A DNA stretch of 64,000 nt. It comes from Desulfobacteraceae bacterium (GTDB lineage: Bacteria; Desulfobacterota; Desulfobacteria; Desulfobacterales; Desulfobacteraceae). Below the pieces are notes generated by a model. The model did no database searches. It saw only the letters and a list, made by a program, of their open reading frames with translations, and had not been told where the DNA came from. Below are positions 36,956 to 45,811 of the stretch, in pieces. The DNA is taken from positions 124,001 to 188,000 of the forward strand of contig JADGFI010000001.1 of assembly GCA_016743945.1 (NCBI GenBank). Direction: 5' to 3'. The position numbers and the translations under genes are program-made. Every line of letters begins with the position of its first letter. The stretch's first letter is position 1.

Positions 36956-37524
36956 AGACGCTATTGAGCTGGATTGGCAGAATCTTGTATTCTTTTATCG
37001 GCTGGACCTATGACCCTCTTCCGGACTACTGGGACAAAAAAAGCGTGGTCATCGGATTTCCCCATACCAAAAATATGGATACCTTTCGGGCCCTGACCTA
37101 TATAAAAATTGCAAAGGTCAATGCCCGCCTTCTGGTCAAGGCTTCCTGGTTCTTTTTTCCCATGTCCCTTTTGCTCAAAAGCCTTGGGGGACTTCCGGTA
37201 AAACGCAACAAGGCCACCGGGTTTGTGGAAAGTGTGGTCGATGAATTCAACAACCGGGAGGAACTGGTGGTGGCATTGGTTCCAGAAGGCACTAGAAAGC
37301 AGGTCGCCACCATTAAAACCGGATTCTGGCACATTGCAAAGGGGGCCAACGTGCCCATCATCTGCTGGTATCTGGACAACCGGGAAAAGCGCACCCGGTG
37401 GATCGGAAAAATATATCCGGGTGAGTCCCTTGAGACGGATCTGCTTAAAATAAAAGAAATTTATGAAGGTGCCGGTTTTTCTATTCCCTTAAATAATTTA
37501 AAAAATTCAACTGATCCGAATTAA
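36952..37524 (+). CDS. PlsC-type acyltransferase
   Basis: 190 residues of the 1-acyl-glycerol-3-phosphate acyltransferase family. The catalytic HxxxxD reads HTKNMD, with the second block PVKRNKA and third VPEGTRK. N-terminal hydrophobic residues suggest membrane association. The protein is shorter than classic PlsC and belongs to the group acting on lipid or glycolipid acceptors; the acceptor is unknown. It overlaps the NifX-like gene by four bases, so the two are co-translated, for no obvious functional reason. Confidence 0.88.
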   Translation: MKTLLSWIGRILYSFIGWTYDPLPDYWDKKSVVIGFPHTKNMDTFRALTYIKIAKVNARLLVKASWFFFPMSLLLKSLGGLPVKRNKATGFVESVVDEFNNREELVVALVPEGTRKQVATIKTGFWHIAKGANVPIICWYLDNREKRTRWIGKIYPGESLETDLLKIKEIYEGAGFSIPLNNLKNSTDPN

Positions 37525-37670
37525 CTTTTTCATTAAGTTATTTTATAATTTTATGCATAAAAATTATGTGATTCTTTTAATTTCTTAATTTTTTATGGGC
37601 ATATTCGGATTTTTACAAAATTATTTTTCCTTTCCAAACCACGTAAGTCCCTGAAAAACAATAAAAATAA

Positions 37671-37699
37671 TTGACATAAACCCTGGGAATCTTTAAACT
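37671..37699 (+). promoter_or_regulatory. Sigma-70 promoter of glutamate synthase operon
   Basis: TTGACA (37671-37676), 17-base spacer, TAAACT (37694-37699): a near-ideal housekeeping promoter about 100 bases before the first gene. Confidence 0.7.
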
Positions 37700-37718
37700 A
37701 AAAATTTTGAAAAATTGA

Positions 37719-37740
37719 CAATGCTCTCTTTTCCGCATTG
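37719..37740 (+). promoter_or_regulatory. Leader hairpin of glutamate synthase operon
   Basis: CAATGC (37719-37724) pairs with GCATTG (37735-37740) around a 10-base loop, inside the predicted 5-prime leader. Only one such hairpin is visible, so it does not match the two-hairpin target of ANTAR proteins as it stands. Confidence 0.35.
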
Positions 37741-37796
37741 CCAAAAAGACAAAAGGCAGACGGATAAATGTTTAAAAGACAAGGAGTAAATATATA

Positions 37797-38927
37797 ATGT
37801 GTCGCCTGTTCGCACTTACCAGCAAGGACCCGGTATCTCCGATGCTGGCCATCAAGGCCCTTGATGTAATGAAAGAAGGACATGATGGATCCGGCATGGG
37901 CCTGCTGCTCCAGGACCTTGGGGGGCCCTTTGAAGAGATGAAGGATGCCCCTATTTTATCGGGAATTTTCAGTGAAGAAGGCATCCGGCGCCTGGATCTT
38001 TTCATGATGGACAAGGGATTTATGACCAAGTATAAAATTTCTTTAAAAATCCCCAAAAAGCCGGTGGAAGGGATTCCCAGAAGAGATGTCTATCTGATTC
38101 GGGCCTATGAGCTGCCCGAAGATTGGGAGGCTCTTGATTCCGACGAGATTGCTGGCCGCCTCACGGACATACGACTCAAGATCCGGGACATGGGAGAAGA
38201 AAAAAATGACATGATCGTCTTTTCCTTCTGGCCCGATACTATCATGATTAAAGAGATCGGAGATCCCCTGCAGCTAGGGGAATACCTGGGGCTTGACAGA
38301 AAAGAGCTCCATGCCCGGGTGATCATGGCCCAGGGCCGTCAGAATACCAACTATGCCATCAATCTTTATGCCTGCCATCCCTTTTTCATTGAAGGGTATG
38401 GCACCATGACCAATGGAGAAAACACAGCTTTTATCCCCATCAGAGATTTTCTTTCCTCCAGGGATATTCCGGCCTATAGCGGTTACCAGTCCGATTCCGA
38501 GGTCTTTGCCCATATTCTTCACTATTCCATGGTGGAATTAGACTTGGGCATAGATGCCTACAAGCATGTGATCACTCCCTTGCAGGAAGAAGATCTCCAG
38601 CGACACCCGGATGCCCAATTTTTGACCCATTTGAAGAGAACATGCAGGCCGTTGATCATTGACGGACCCAACTGCGTCATTGGCACCCTGCCCGATCACT
38701 GCCTGTTCATGGCCCAGGACAGAAAAAAACTCAGGCCCGGAGTTGTGGGGGGAAGGCCGGGCATCTATGGATTTTCATCTGAAATCTGCGGCCTGGATGC
38801 CGTTCTTCCGGACCGGGACAAATCCCAGGATATTCAACCCATGCATCTTGATACTGTAATTGTAAGCCCTGACCGCCAGGAGGTAAAGATATGTCGTCAA
38901 ACAGAAGCCTTGAACCTTCCGCTTTAA
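37797..38927 (+). CDS. Glutamate synthase, glutaminase (GATase II) subunit
   Basis: 376 residues of the class II glutamine amidotransferase fold. The N-terminal nucleophile Cys is residue 2 (MCRLFALTSKDP), exposed after Met removal; GHDGSGMGL follows as the substrate region. It releases ammonia from glutamine for the synthase subunit encoded next. In bacteria this domain is usually the start of the large GltB chain; here it is a separate protein, as in archaeal-type enzymes. An AAGGAG ribosome site precedes it. Its end overlaps the next start by 37 bases, so the subunits are co-translated. Confidence 0.88.
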   Translation: MCRLFALTSKDPVSPMLAIKALDVMKEGHDGSGMGLLLQDLGGPFEEMKDAPILSGIFSEEGIRRLDLFMMDKGFMTKYKISLKIPKKPVEGIPRRDVYLIRAYELPEDWEALDSDEIAGRLTDIRLKIRDMGEEKNDMIVFSFWPDTIMIKEIGDPLQLGEYLGLDRKELHARVIMAQGRQNTNYAINLYACHPFFIEGYGTMTNGENTAFIPIRDFLSSRDIPAYSGYQSDSEVFAHILHYSMVELDLGIDAYKHVITPLQEEDLQRHPDAQFLTHLKRTCRPLIIDGPNCVIGTLPDHCLFMAQDRKKLRPGVVGGRPGIYGFSSEICGLDAVLPDRDKSQDIQPMHLDTVIVSPDRQEVKICRQTEALNLPL

Positions 38928-40525
38928 GCCTCAACGATCTGCCCTGGCAGATTCGTTACAGCAATGACCGGTGTACGCTCTGCGGACAATGCACGGCGGT
39001 TTGTCCGGTAAAGGCCATTGAACTGAAGGTATTTAGAAAAAGAATCATAAAAACATCCATCCAAAAGGATGCCGTTCATTCCAATGAATATGATACCTTT
39101 TACGGAATTCAGCAGAAAACGGCTGTGGAAAATGCCTGTATCGGGTGTGCCATGTGCACCATGGCCTGCCCCAATGATGCCATTGCCCCGGTTAAAAATC
39201 CGGGGTTGGACCGGTTAAAATTTCATATCAACCAGAAGGGCGTTCCCCGCCGTCGCGGCGGAAGAAGAAACGCCTCGGGTTCTGTGCTGGACCGGATCAA
39301 GTTCACCCGGATTTCCATGCTCACGGATCCGGCTCTGGACGCCGGCCGCCACGAATTTGAAATGAGAACTCTTTTGGGCCGGGTGCTTTCTCCCAGGGAA
39401 AACATGAAGCGCCTCAAGGAGCATGGCTGGATTCCGCCGGTAAGGGAAATTTATCCTCTGATCATCGGCGGCATGTCCTTTGGTGCCCTTTCTCCCACCA
39501 TGTGGGAAGGACTGCAAATGGGAGTGGCCTACCTCAACGAAGAGATGGGCATGCCCGTGCGCATGTGCACAGGAGAAGGCGGATGTCCCCCAAGGCTTTT
39601 GCGCTCTCGGTTTTTAAAATATGTCATCCTCCAGGTTGCTTCTGGGTATTTTGGATGGGACGAGATCATCCATGCCATTCCCCATATGAAAGAAGACCCC
39701 TGCGCCATTGAGATCAAATACGGCCAGGGCGCCAAACCCGGGGACGGGGGATTATTGATGTGGCACAAGGTCAATAAACTTATTGCCGCCATACGCGGCG
39801 TTCCCCAGGGGGTTTCTCTGCCCAGTCCCCCCACCCATCAGACCCAGTATTCCATTGAAGAGTCAGTGGCCAAAATGATATTGTCCATGTCCATGGCCTG
39901 GGGATTTCGGGTACCGGTATATCCCAAGATATCAGCATCTTCCACGTCGCTTGCTGTGCTCAACAACCTGACCCGGAACGATTATGCATCGGGGCTTGCC
40001 ATTGACGGGGAAGACGGGGGAACCGGGGCTGCCTATTCCGTCTCCATGGACCACATGGGCCACCCCATTGCCTCTTGTATCAGGGATAACTACCTGAACC
40101 TGACCAAGATTGGCAAGCAGAACGAAATCCCCATTTTTGCCGGGGGCGGAATTGGTAAAAACGGCAATATTGCCGCCAATGCCGCCGCCCTTATCATGCT
40201 GGGCGCTTCCGGGGTGCAAATCGGAAAATATCTCATGCAGGCCGCTGCCGGATGTGTGGGCACAGAAGAAGACAGGTGCAATGTTTGTAATCTGGGCATC
40301 TGCCCCAAGGGAATCACCTCCCAGGACCCCAGACTTTACCGGCGACTGGACCCGGAAGACGTGGCCCAGCGGATTGTGGATCTTTTTGTATCCTTTGATA
40401 CGGAACTTAAAAAGATTGTAGCCCCCCTGGGAAGATCAACCTCGCTTCCCATCGGCATGTCCGATGCTTTAGGGATTGATGACCATGCAATCGCAAAACG
40501 ACTGAGTATCAAGTATGTGGTGTAA
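38891..40525 (+). CDS. Glutamate synthase, FMN/ferredoxin subunit
   Basis: 544 residues. The N-terminal 80 residues are a two-cluster ferredoxin (CTLCGQCTAVCPVKAIE and CIGCAMCTMACPNDAI). The rest is the FMN-binding TIM-barrel synthase domain, which makes glutamate from 2-oxoglutarate and ammonia: LIIGGMSFGALSPTMWEG, EIKYGQGAKPGDGGLL, DGEDGGTGAAY. A 3Fe-4S motif is in RCNVCNLGICPKGIT. The fused ferredoxin suggests reduced ferredoxin can feed the reaction. Start at 38891 has GGAGGT seven bases upstream. Middle gene of the three-gene operon. Confidence 0.94.
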   Translation: MSSNRSLEPSALSLNDLPWQIRYSNDRCTLCGQCTAVCPVKAIELKVFRKRIIKTSIQKDAVHSNEYDTFYGIQQKTAVENACIGCAMCTMACPNDAIAPVKNPGLDRLKFHINQKGVPRRRGGRRNASGSVLDRIKFTRISMLTDPALDAGRHEFEMRTLLGRVLSPRENMKRLKEHGWIPPVREIYPLIIGGMSFGALSPTMWEGLQMGVAYLNEEMGMPVRMCTGEGGCPPRLLRSRFLKYVILQVASGYFGWDEIIHAIPHMKEDPCAIEIKYGQGAKPGDGGLLMWHKVNKLIAAIRGVPQGVSLPSPPTHQTQYSIEESVAKMILSMSMAWGFRVPVYPKISASSTSLAVLNNLTRNDYASGLAIDGEDGGTGAAYSVSMDHMGHPIASCIRDNYLNLTKIGKQNEIPIFAGGGIGKNGNIAANAAALIMLGASGVQIGKYLMQAAAGCVGTEEDRCNVCNLGICPKGITSQDPRLYRRLDPEDVAQRIVDLFVSFDTELKKIVAPLGRSTSLPIGMSDALGIDDHAIAKRLSIKYVV

Positions 40526-40536
40526 AGGAAGCTTTT

Positions 40537-42864
40537 ATGAAAACAAGTGACACTATCTATATATCAGGCAAGAGAGAAGACAAACGGATCCCCTCCCGGG
40601 TGCTGGAAGAAATCATTCACCAGCATATAAAAGGAGGCAGCCGTAACCTGGAAATTGAGGCCTTTGGCCAACACGGAATCGGCGGCAGGCTCTGGGACAC
40701 AACCGAAGAAATTCATATCCGTATTCTTGGTCATTCGGGCCAGCGAGCCGGTTCCATGGGAAACGCCAATACAAAAATTGAAATCATGGGCCCGGCTTCG
40801 GACGACATTGGCTGGCTCAATGCAGGGGCCCAAATCATTGTCCGTGGCAATGCCTCCAACGGTGCCATGAACGGAGCGGCCCAGGGGAAAGTCTATATCG
40901 GCGGGAATCTGGGAGCTCGGGCCATGACCATGACCAAGTGCAACCCGAGGTTTGAACCGCCGGAGCTCTGGGTTTTAGGGAGGGTGGGCGATTATTTTGG
41001 AGAATTCATGGCCGGTGGTATTGCCGTCGTCTGCGGAATTGGTTCCGGGAAAGAAGACAAAGTTCTCGGCTATCGGCCTTTGGTGGGCATGGTGGGCGGC
41101 ACGGTATATGTCCGGGGCAATGTGGCGGGATTTTCCGAAAAAGATGCAAAACCTATCCCCATGTCCGACAGGGCCTGGGATTGGCTGGCCACAAATCTTG
41201 CAATTTTTGTGAATAAAATCAACAAACCCGAATTACTGCCAACCCTGTCTGACCGTTCTGCCTGGCAGGTATTAACCACCAAAACGCCCCAGGAAAAAGC
41301 AAGCGGGTCCGAAAGGCCGTCCATGTCCTGGTTTCGAACCCAGGTCTGGGACAAGGAACTGGGCCGGGGGGGACTCATCGGAGATCTCCAGGAGACAGAA
41401 AAGGGGACCATTCCCCTCATTGCCAAGGCCCAGATGAGACGCTATGTACCGGTGTGGGAGCAGGGGAAATATAGTTCTCCCTGCCAGGCATCCTGTCCCA
41501 CGGGTATTCCGGTTCAGGACCGCTGGGCCATGGTCCGGGCGGACAATATCGACGAAGCCATCAGTATGGGGCTTGCCTACACACCTTTTCCGGCCACGGT
41601 GTGCGGATATTTGTGCCCCAGTCCCTGCATGGCTTCTTGTACCCGGAATCAAGCCACCATGCCCCCCATTGATGTAAGGCTTTTGGGGCGTGCCGGCAAG
41701 GATGTTCACCCGCCCAAACCCGCTAAAAAGAGCAACAAAAAGATTGCCGTTATTGGGGCCGGCCCCGGGGGGATTTCCGCCGCCTGGCACCTGACTTTAA
41801 AAGGTCATACCGTCACTCTCTTTGAAACCGGAAAAACCATTGGCGGCAAGATCGCCTCGGCCATCCCCGATTCCAGAATCCCCGGGGAGACCCTGGACAC
41901 GGAGCTCAATCGCGTAAAAGCTTTGATCCCGGACATCCGCCTGGAGCAGGAGATTGACCAGAAAGCGTTTACAAAAATCAAATATGACTATGATTTCACC
42001 ATTGTTGCAGCTGGTGCTAAAAAAGCCAGAATCCTTCCCATACCGGGCATTGAACGAACGGTTGCTGCCAATGATTTTCTGGAATCCGCAAAACTCAAGG
42101 GAAAAAAGATCGGCAAAAAAATGGTGATCATCGGGGCAGGAAATGTGGGATGTGATGTGGCAACCGAAGCATATCGCCTGGGGGCCAGGGAAATCACCCT
42201 CATCGATGTTCAAAAGCCTGCCGCATTTGGCAAGGAAAAAGAGGATGCCCAAGGTTGCGGTGCTATTTTCAAGTGGCCGTTGTTTACCAAGGAGATTACC
42301 CCCAAGGGTGTTTTACTCCAGGACGGAGAACTTCTGGCAGCCGATACCGTGGTCATCTCCATCGGGGACATCCCGGATCTTGATTTTATCGGGGATGAAC
42401 TTGCCATTGAAAAAGGGTTTGTAACCGTTGATACATTCGGCCGCACCTCTGATCCCCGTGTTTTTGCCCTGGGGGATGTGGTGGGACCGGGACTGATCAC
42501 CGATGCCATCGGCGGGGGAAAACAAGCCGCCCAAAGCATTGACCAGATCATTGCCGGTAAACGCCCCGACCAGGGAGAACTGCTTCCCATGATTGACAAA
42601 GATCGGATAAGCCTTGAATATTATGATCCTCGACATAAGGCAGATGAGCTGAGCAGTTGCGGGGCGGACTGTGCCTCCTGCGGAAACTGCAGAGATTGCG
42701 GTATCTGTGTGGCCATCTGCCCGGAAGCTGCCATTGAACGTAAAACCCTGGGCGAATCAGGGTTTGAATATGTTGTGGATGCGGATAAATGCATTGGATG
42801 CGGTTTTTGCAAAGGCGCATGCCCCTGCGGTATCTGGGATCTGGTTCCCAATACACCGCTCTAG
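40537..42864 (+). CDS. Glutamate synthase GXGXG domain fused to GltD-like oxidoreductase and ferredoxin
   Basis: 775 residues in three parts. Residues 1-250 are the GltB C-terminal right-handed beta-helix (GSMGNANTKIEIMG, GGNLGARAMTM). Residues about 310-690 are a GltD-like FAD/NAD(P)H oxidoreductase with the Cys-rich CQASCPTGIPVQD and CGYLCPSPCMASCTRN cluster motifs, IAVIGAGPGGISAAWHL for FAD and MVIIGAGNVGCDVATEA for the pyridine nucleotide. The end is a two-cluster ferredoxin (CRDCGICVAICPEAAIE and CIGCGFCKGACPCGIW). The fusion joins electron input directly to the beta-helix subunit. It starts 11 bases after the synthase gene. Confidence 0.93.
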   Translation: MKTSDTIYISGKREDKRIPSRVLEEIIHQHIKGGSRNLEIEAFGQHGIGGRLWDTTEEIHIRILGHSGQRAGSMGNANTKIEIMGPASDDIGWLNAGAQIIVRGNASNGAMNGAAQGKVYIGGNLGARAMTMTKCNPRFEPPELWVLGRVGDYFGEFMAGGIAVVCGIGSGKEDKVLGYRPLVGMVGGTVYVRGNVAGFSEKDAKPIPMSDRAWDWLATNLAIFVNKINKPELLPTLSDRSAWQVLTTKTPQEKASGSERPSMSWFRTQVWDKELGRGGLIGDLQETEKGTIPLIAKAQMRRYVPVWEQGKYSSPCQASCPTGIPVQDRWAMVRADNIDEAISMGLAYTPFPATVCGYLCPSPCMASCTRNQATMPPIDVRLLGRAGKDVHPPKPAKKSNKKIAVIGAGPGGISAAWHLTLKGHTVTLFETGKTIGGKIASAIPDSRIPGETLDTELNRVKALIPDIRLEQEIDQKAFTKIKYDYDFTIVAAGAKKARILPIPGIERTVAANDFLESAKLKGKKIGKKMVIIGAGNVGCDVATEAYRLGAREITLIDVQKPAAFGKEKEDAQGCGAIFKWPLFTKEITPKGVLLQDGELLAADTVVISIGDIPDLDFIGDELAIEKGFVTVDTFGRTSDPRVFALGDVVGPGLITDAIGGGKQAAQSIDQIIAGKRPDQGELLPMIDKDRISLEYYDPRHKADELSSCGADCASCGNCRDCGICVAICPEAAIERKTLGESGFEYVVDADKCIGCGFCKGACPCGIWDLVPNTPL

Positions 42865-42951
42865 GAGGCCTGGCACCAAGGGAAACCAACCCCTAGGAAA
42901 TATTTCTTTTTATAGTGATTGTTAACCATCATTTCTGATTAGGTAAGTATT

Positions 42952-43671
42952 ATGGAAGGAAAGAGCGACCAGACATATGACGGATATATAAAAGCGCTGA
43001 CCGACATCAGCCGGGCCATCACATCTGATCTTTATATTGAGGATCTGTTAAAGCTCATTGTGATGGTCACGGCCAAGGTTACCGGGGTTGAAATTTGTTC
43101 TCTGTGGATTGTCAATGAAGCCGAATCCCCTCCGAAAATCCGTCTCAAGGCCACCCAGTCCATTTCTCCTACCTATATCAAGGACAGATCCCTGGACCTG
43201 GACGAAGGGGTGGTGGGGTATGTGGTCACCCATAAAAAGCCTTTGATCCTCAAGGATGTTCTCAACAGCAAGCGATTTAAGGAAAAGGAGATGGCCAAAA
43301 AGCTCGGTCTTGTCTCCATGGTGGGCATCCCGCTTAAAACCAAGGAAGACCTCGTCATCGGGGTGTTAAACTGTTTCACTGCAGCCCCCCATGATTTTTC
43401 AGAAACAGAAGTCAATCTGCTCCGTGCCGTGGCCAATCAGTCAGCTGTTGCCATCGTTAATACGGAGCTCATGGTGAAAACCCGTGTTATTCAGGAAGAA
43501 CTGGAGGCCCGGAAAAAGGTAGAGCAGGCCAAGGAAATTCTCATGATCAACCGACAAATGACCGGAGAAGCGGCCCATCGCTGGATGCAAAAACGGAGCA
43601 TGGATTCCAGAAAAACCCTTCGGGAAGTTGCCGAAGCCATCCTTCTTTCCTACGAAATTTTTAATCAATAA
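42952..43671 (+). CDS. GAF-ANTAR RNA-binding antiterminator
   Basis: 239 residues. Residues 10-165 form a GAF sensor (LLKLIVMVTAKVTGVEICSL ... AVANQSAVAIVNTEL, shortened). The C-terminal 60 residues are an ANTAR domain: VEQAKEILMINRQMTGEAAH then RKTLREVAEAILLSYEI, the three-helix RNA-binding unit that prevents transcription termination by stabilising a two-hairpin RNA. It directly follows the glutamate synthase operon (87-base gap), so a nitrogen-assimilation target is plausible but unproven. No receiver domain, hence it is ligand-controlled through GAF. Confidence 0.85.
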   Translation: MEGKSDQTYDGYIKALTDISRAITSDLYIEDLLKLIVMVTAKVTGVEICSLWIVNEAESPPKIRLKATQSISPTYIKDRSLDLDEGVVGYVVTHKKPLILKDVLNSKRFKEKEMAKKLGLVSMVGIPLKTKEDLVIGVLNCFTAAPHDFSETEVNLLRAVANQSAVAIVNTELMVKTRVIQEELEARKKVEQAKEILMINRQMTGEAAHRWMQKRSMDSRKTLREVAEAILLSYEIFNQ

Positions 43672-43681
43672 TAAAGACCTT

Positions 43682-43696
43682 CGACCCCTGGGGTCG
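43682..43696. terminator. Short hairpin between convergent genes
   Basis: CGACCC-CTG-GGGTCG lies in the 27-bp gap between the rightward GAF-ANTAR gene and the leftward ParB-like gene. Probably a shared terminator, without a good T-run. Confidence 0.35.
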
Positions 43697-43698
43697 GA

Positions 43699-44790
43699 TT
43701 AACAAACAAACCCTTCCTTGACCTTGGACAGGCCCGGAATAATGGTCTGGGTCCGGATGATCCCTTCAATTTTGCGGATTTTTTGGTCTACAAATTCAGC
43801 AATAACTTCCGCATCAGAGGCCAAAAAATCCCGCTCCAATACGATCTTGGCCAATATATCAATGCTCCCATGGACCGAATGAACCTCTTGCATTTCATCC
43901 AGGGCAAACAATTTATCAATGACCACAAGTCCCGTTGAGGTATCGATGTCGATGAGAACAAAGGCGGTAATAGTGCGCTTCATCTCAGGATAATCCGGGG
44001 TGCTTTTCTCCAGCATGCTTTTCCGAAAACTCTCCATACTCTTGGGAATGAGCCGGTCAATGCCGATACCGTACTTGCGAGGGGACGCTCTGTGCCAATG
44101 ATGATAGGCAATATAGGTATACAGATCCGCCACTGTCCGGCCCGGAAAATATTTGGCCAGGCCACCATTTCCGATGATGGCCACCATGGGAGTATAAATA
44201 GTATTGTACCAGTCTTTTGACGCTTTTAAAAAATCACACTCTTTTCTGGACTGACCGGCCAGATAAAGCCGATGTTTTTTGATCTGCTTTTCCAGAAAAT
44301 TATACTTGCCCACCTCGGTCAGGTCAATTTTTCCGGTCAGGCCTGTTCGTTCATAGAATTTTTTACGTTCAATATACAGCAGGTTATCCAGGGTTTTTTT
44401 GCCGGATAAAAGTTCTATCACCTTGGCCTTGATATCTGTCCATCCCAGCTCTTTTGCCGCTGCCACCCGGTGGTTTCCGTCCAAAACATAAAAATCATCC
44501 CGAATCTGGTACAATTGTACCGGCGGAAGCGAAGCCCCCTCTCGCATAAGTCGTTTGATATCCATGAACCGCTTGCCCGAAACATGTTTCTTGGGTCTGA
44601 ATCGGGAATCAAAATCAGAATACTTGCCCACACTGCCGATGATGTTTTCAAGGGCAATGGTTTGAACCCCGTGGTCAATGAACTCCACATCCTCTTCCTT
44701 TGCATGCTGTTCGTTAAAAGAACTGACATGGTTGTTATCTTCCTTTGACGTATCAGAGCCAAAAAGTGTTTTTAGAAAATTTTTCATCAT
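43699..44790 (-). CDS. ParB/sulfiredoxin-fold domain fused to a RAM (Lrp ligand) domain
   Basis: 363 residues in three parts. Residues about 40-135 are a ParB/Srx-like nuclease-fold domain with SLPPVQLYQIRD and the DGNHRVAAAKEL motif. Residues about 140-265 are a helical region containing LTEVGKYNFLEKQIKKH and W/Y-rich segments that I do not assign. The C-terminal 80 residues (AFVLIDIDTSTGLVVIDKLF, EVHSVHGSIDILAKIVL, IEGIIRTQTI) are the RAM/AsnC effector-binding fold of Lrp-type regulators, without any HTH. Effector control of a ParB-like domain is suggested. Its start overlaps the upstream metallophosphoesterase stop (TAATG). Confidence 0.72.
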   Translation of the reverse strand: MMKNFLKTLFGSDTSKEDNNHVSSFNEQHAKEEDVEFIDHGVQTIALENIIGSVGKYSDFDSRFRPKKHVSGKRFMDIKRLMREGASLPPVQLYQIRDDFYVLDGNHRVAAAKELGWTDIKAKVIELLSGKKTLDNLLYIERKKFYERTGLTGKIDLTEVGKYNFLEKQIKKHRLYLAGQSRKECDFLKASKDWYNTIYTPMVAIIGNGGLAKYFPGRTVADLYTYIAYHHWHRASPRKYGIGIDRLIPKSMESFRKSMLEKSTPDYPEMKRTITAFVLIDIDTSTGLVVIDKLFALDEMQEVHSVHGSIDILAKIVLERDFLASDAEVIAEFVDQKIRKIEGIIRTQTIIPGLSKVKEGFVC

Positions 44791-45416
44791 TAAACCTTTA
44801 ATATTGTGTATCCACAGGTATTGATTACCTGGGTGGTATGAACTTTTGTTATCCTGTCTCCGGGTGTTTCGAACTCCTGGTGGATATGGCCATGGACAAA
44901 ATAATCTGGCTTTTGTTTTTTTATCAGAGAATTGAAACTTTCAAAGCCCATGTGACATCTGTCCTCCCGGTCATGGACATGCCGGGGGGAAGCGTGGGTG
45001 ATCACCATATGGATCGGGCCTTTCCGCCAGATGGAAAACCACATCCAGAATATCATTTTTTTCATCGTGGCATCTGTGTATTGGTTGGGTCCGCCATTAT
45101 ACCAAATGGACCCTTCAAGCCCCAAAATATTTAGGGACCCAAAGGAAACCACCCGCTCATGAATGTTTTGACATCCCATGGGATTTTTCCAGGTATACCG
45201 GATATCGTGGTTTCCCTTGACGTAATACAGGGGTACATCCAAACGATCTCTTAAAAAAGAAAGGTATTCAGGATTAAGATCGCCACAGGAAATAATTAGA
45301 TCCACAGGTTCTAGGGTTTTGTCCTTCACCTTCCGGGTTAATTCCTTGTCAATGAAATCGGACACCGTCAAAATTTTCAATTGATGTTGTTGAGGGATTT
45401 CTTTCTTTGTATTCAT
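44790..45416 (-). CDS. Calcineurin-like metallophosphoesterase
   Basis: 208 residues from ATG 45416; a TTG 30 bases upstream is the alternative start. Metal-binding motifs of the family: the first, usually D-x-H, is TVSDFID here and lacks the His; the others, SCGDLN, KGNHD, ITHASP and HGHIH, are intact. Such small phosphoesterases hydrolyse phosphate mono- or diesters; the substrate cannot be told. It is the first gene of a two-gene leftward operon with the ParB-RAM protein (one-base overlap). Confidence 0.88.
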   Translation of the reverse strand: MNTKKEIPQQHQLKILTVSDFIDKELTRKVKDKTLEPVDLIISCGDLNPEYLSFLRDRLDVPLYYVKGNHDIRYTWKNPMGCQNIHERVVSFGSLNILGLEGSIWYNGGPNQYTDATMKKMIFWMWFSIWRKGPIHMVITHASPRHVHDREDRCHMGFESFNSLIKKQKPDYFVHGHIHQEFETPGDRITKVHTTQVINTCGYTILKV

Positions 45417-45811
45417 ACCCAGGTCACTATATATGGTTTGCCCCAAGATGGTTTTTTCCCAAATTTTTATCTAACCTAAAAAAATATTCTAAAGGAGATG
45501 ATATGCCATTTGCTCCCCTATCGTCAACCTGCCTTTTTACTGACATGCAGATGGGCATCTGAAAAAAGAATTGACGATATGTTTAGAAATTGTATATATA
45601 TCAAATGATAAACCCCCCAAGGGTTTACTGAAGATGAAACTTTAGGATCACCTCTAACATTTATTTTTTGATCCGAATTCTCTATTCTGCTAAAATTGAA
45701 GCTCTGTGAACGCCCAGGTATTTGCCTGAAACTGAAATTATCCCTGCTGTATTGCGATCCAAAATTTAAATTTTAAGGTGTTTCGTAAAGAACAGATGAC
45801 AAGGGGATACC
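45417..45811. other. 395-bp divergent region before the peptide/TIR operon
   Basis: Probably holds the promoter of the rightward seven-gene operon. It has a 19-codon ORF with a very good ribosome site (45503-45562) and a CAGG-tatttg-CCTG inverted repeat near 45717. No clear sigma-54 or strong sigma-70 promoter. Confidence 0.45.
45503..45562 (+). CDS. Possible 19-residue mini-ORF
   Basis: Reads MPFAPLSSTCLFTDMQMGI after an AAAGGAGATGAT ribosome site of unusual quality. Could be a leader peptide for the following operon or chance. No homolog recognised. Confidence 0.2.
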   Translation: MPFAPLSSTCLFTDMQMGI

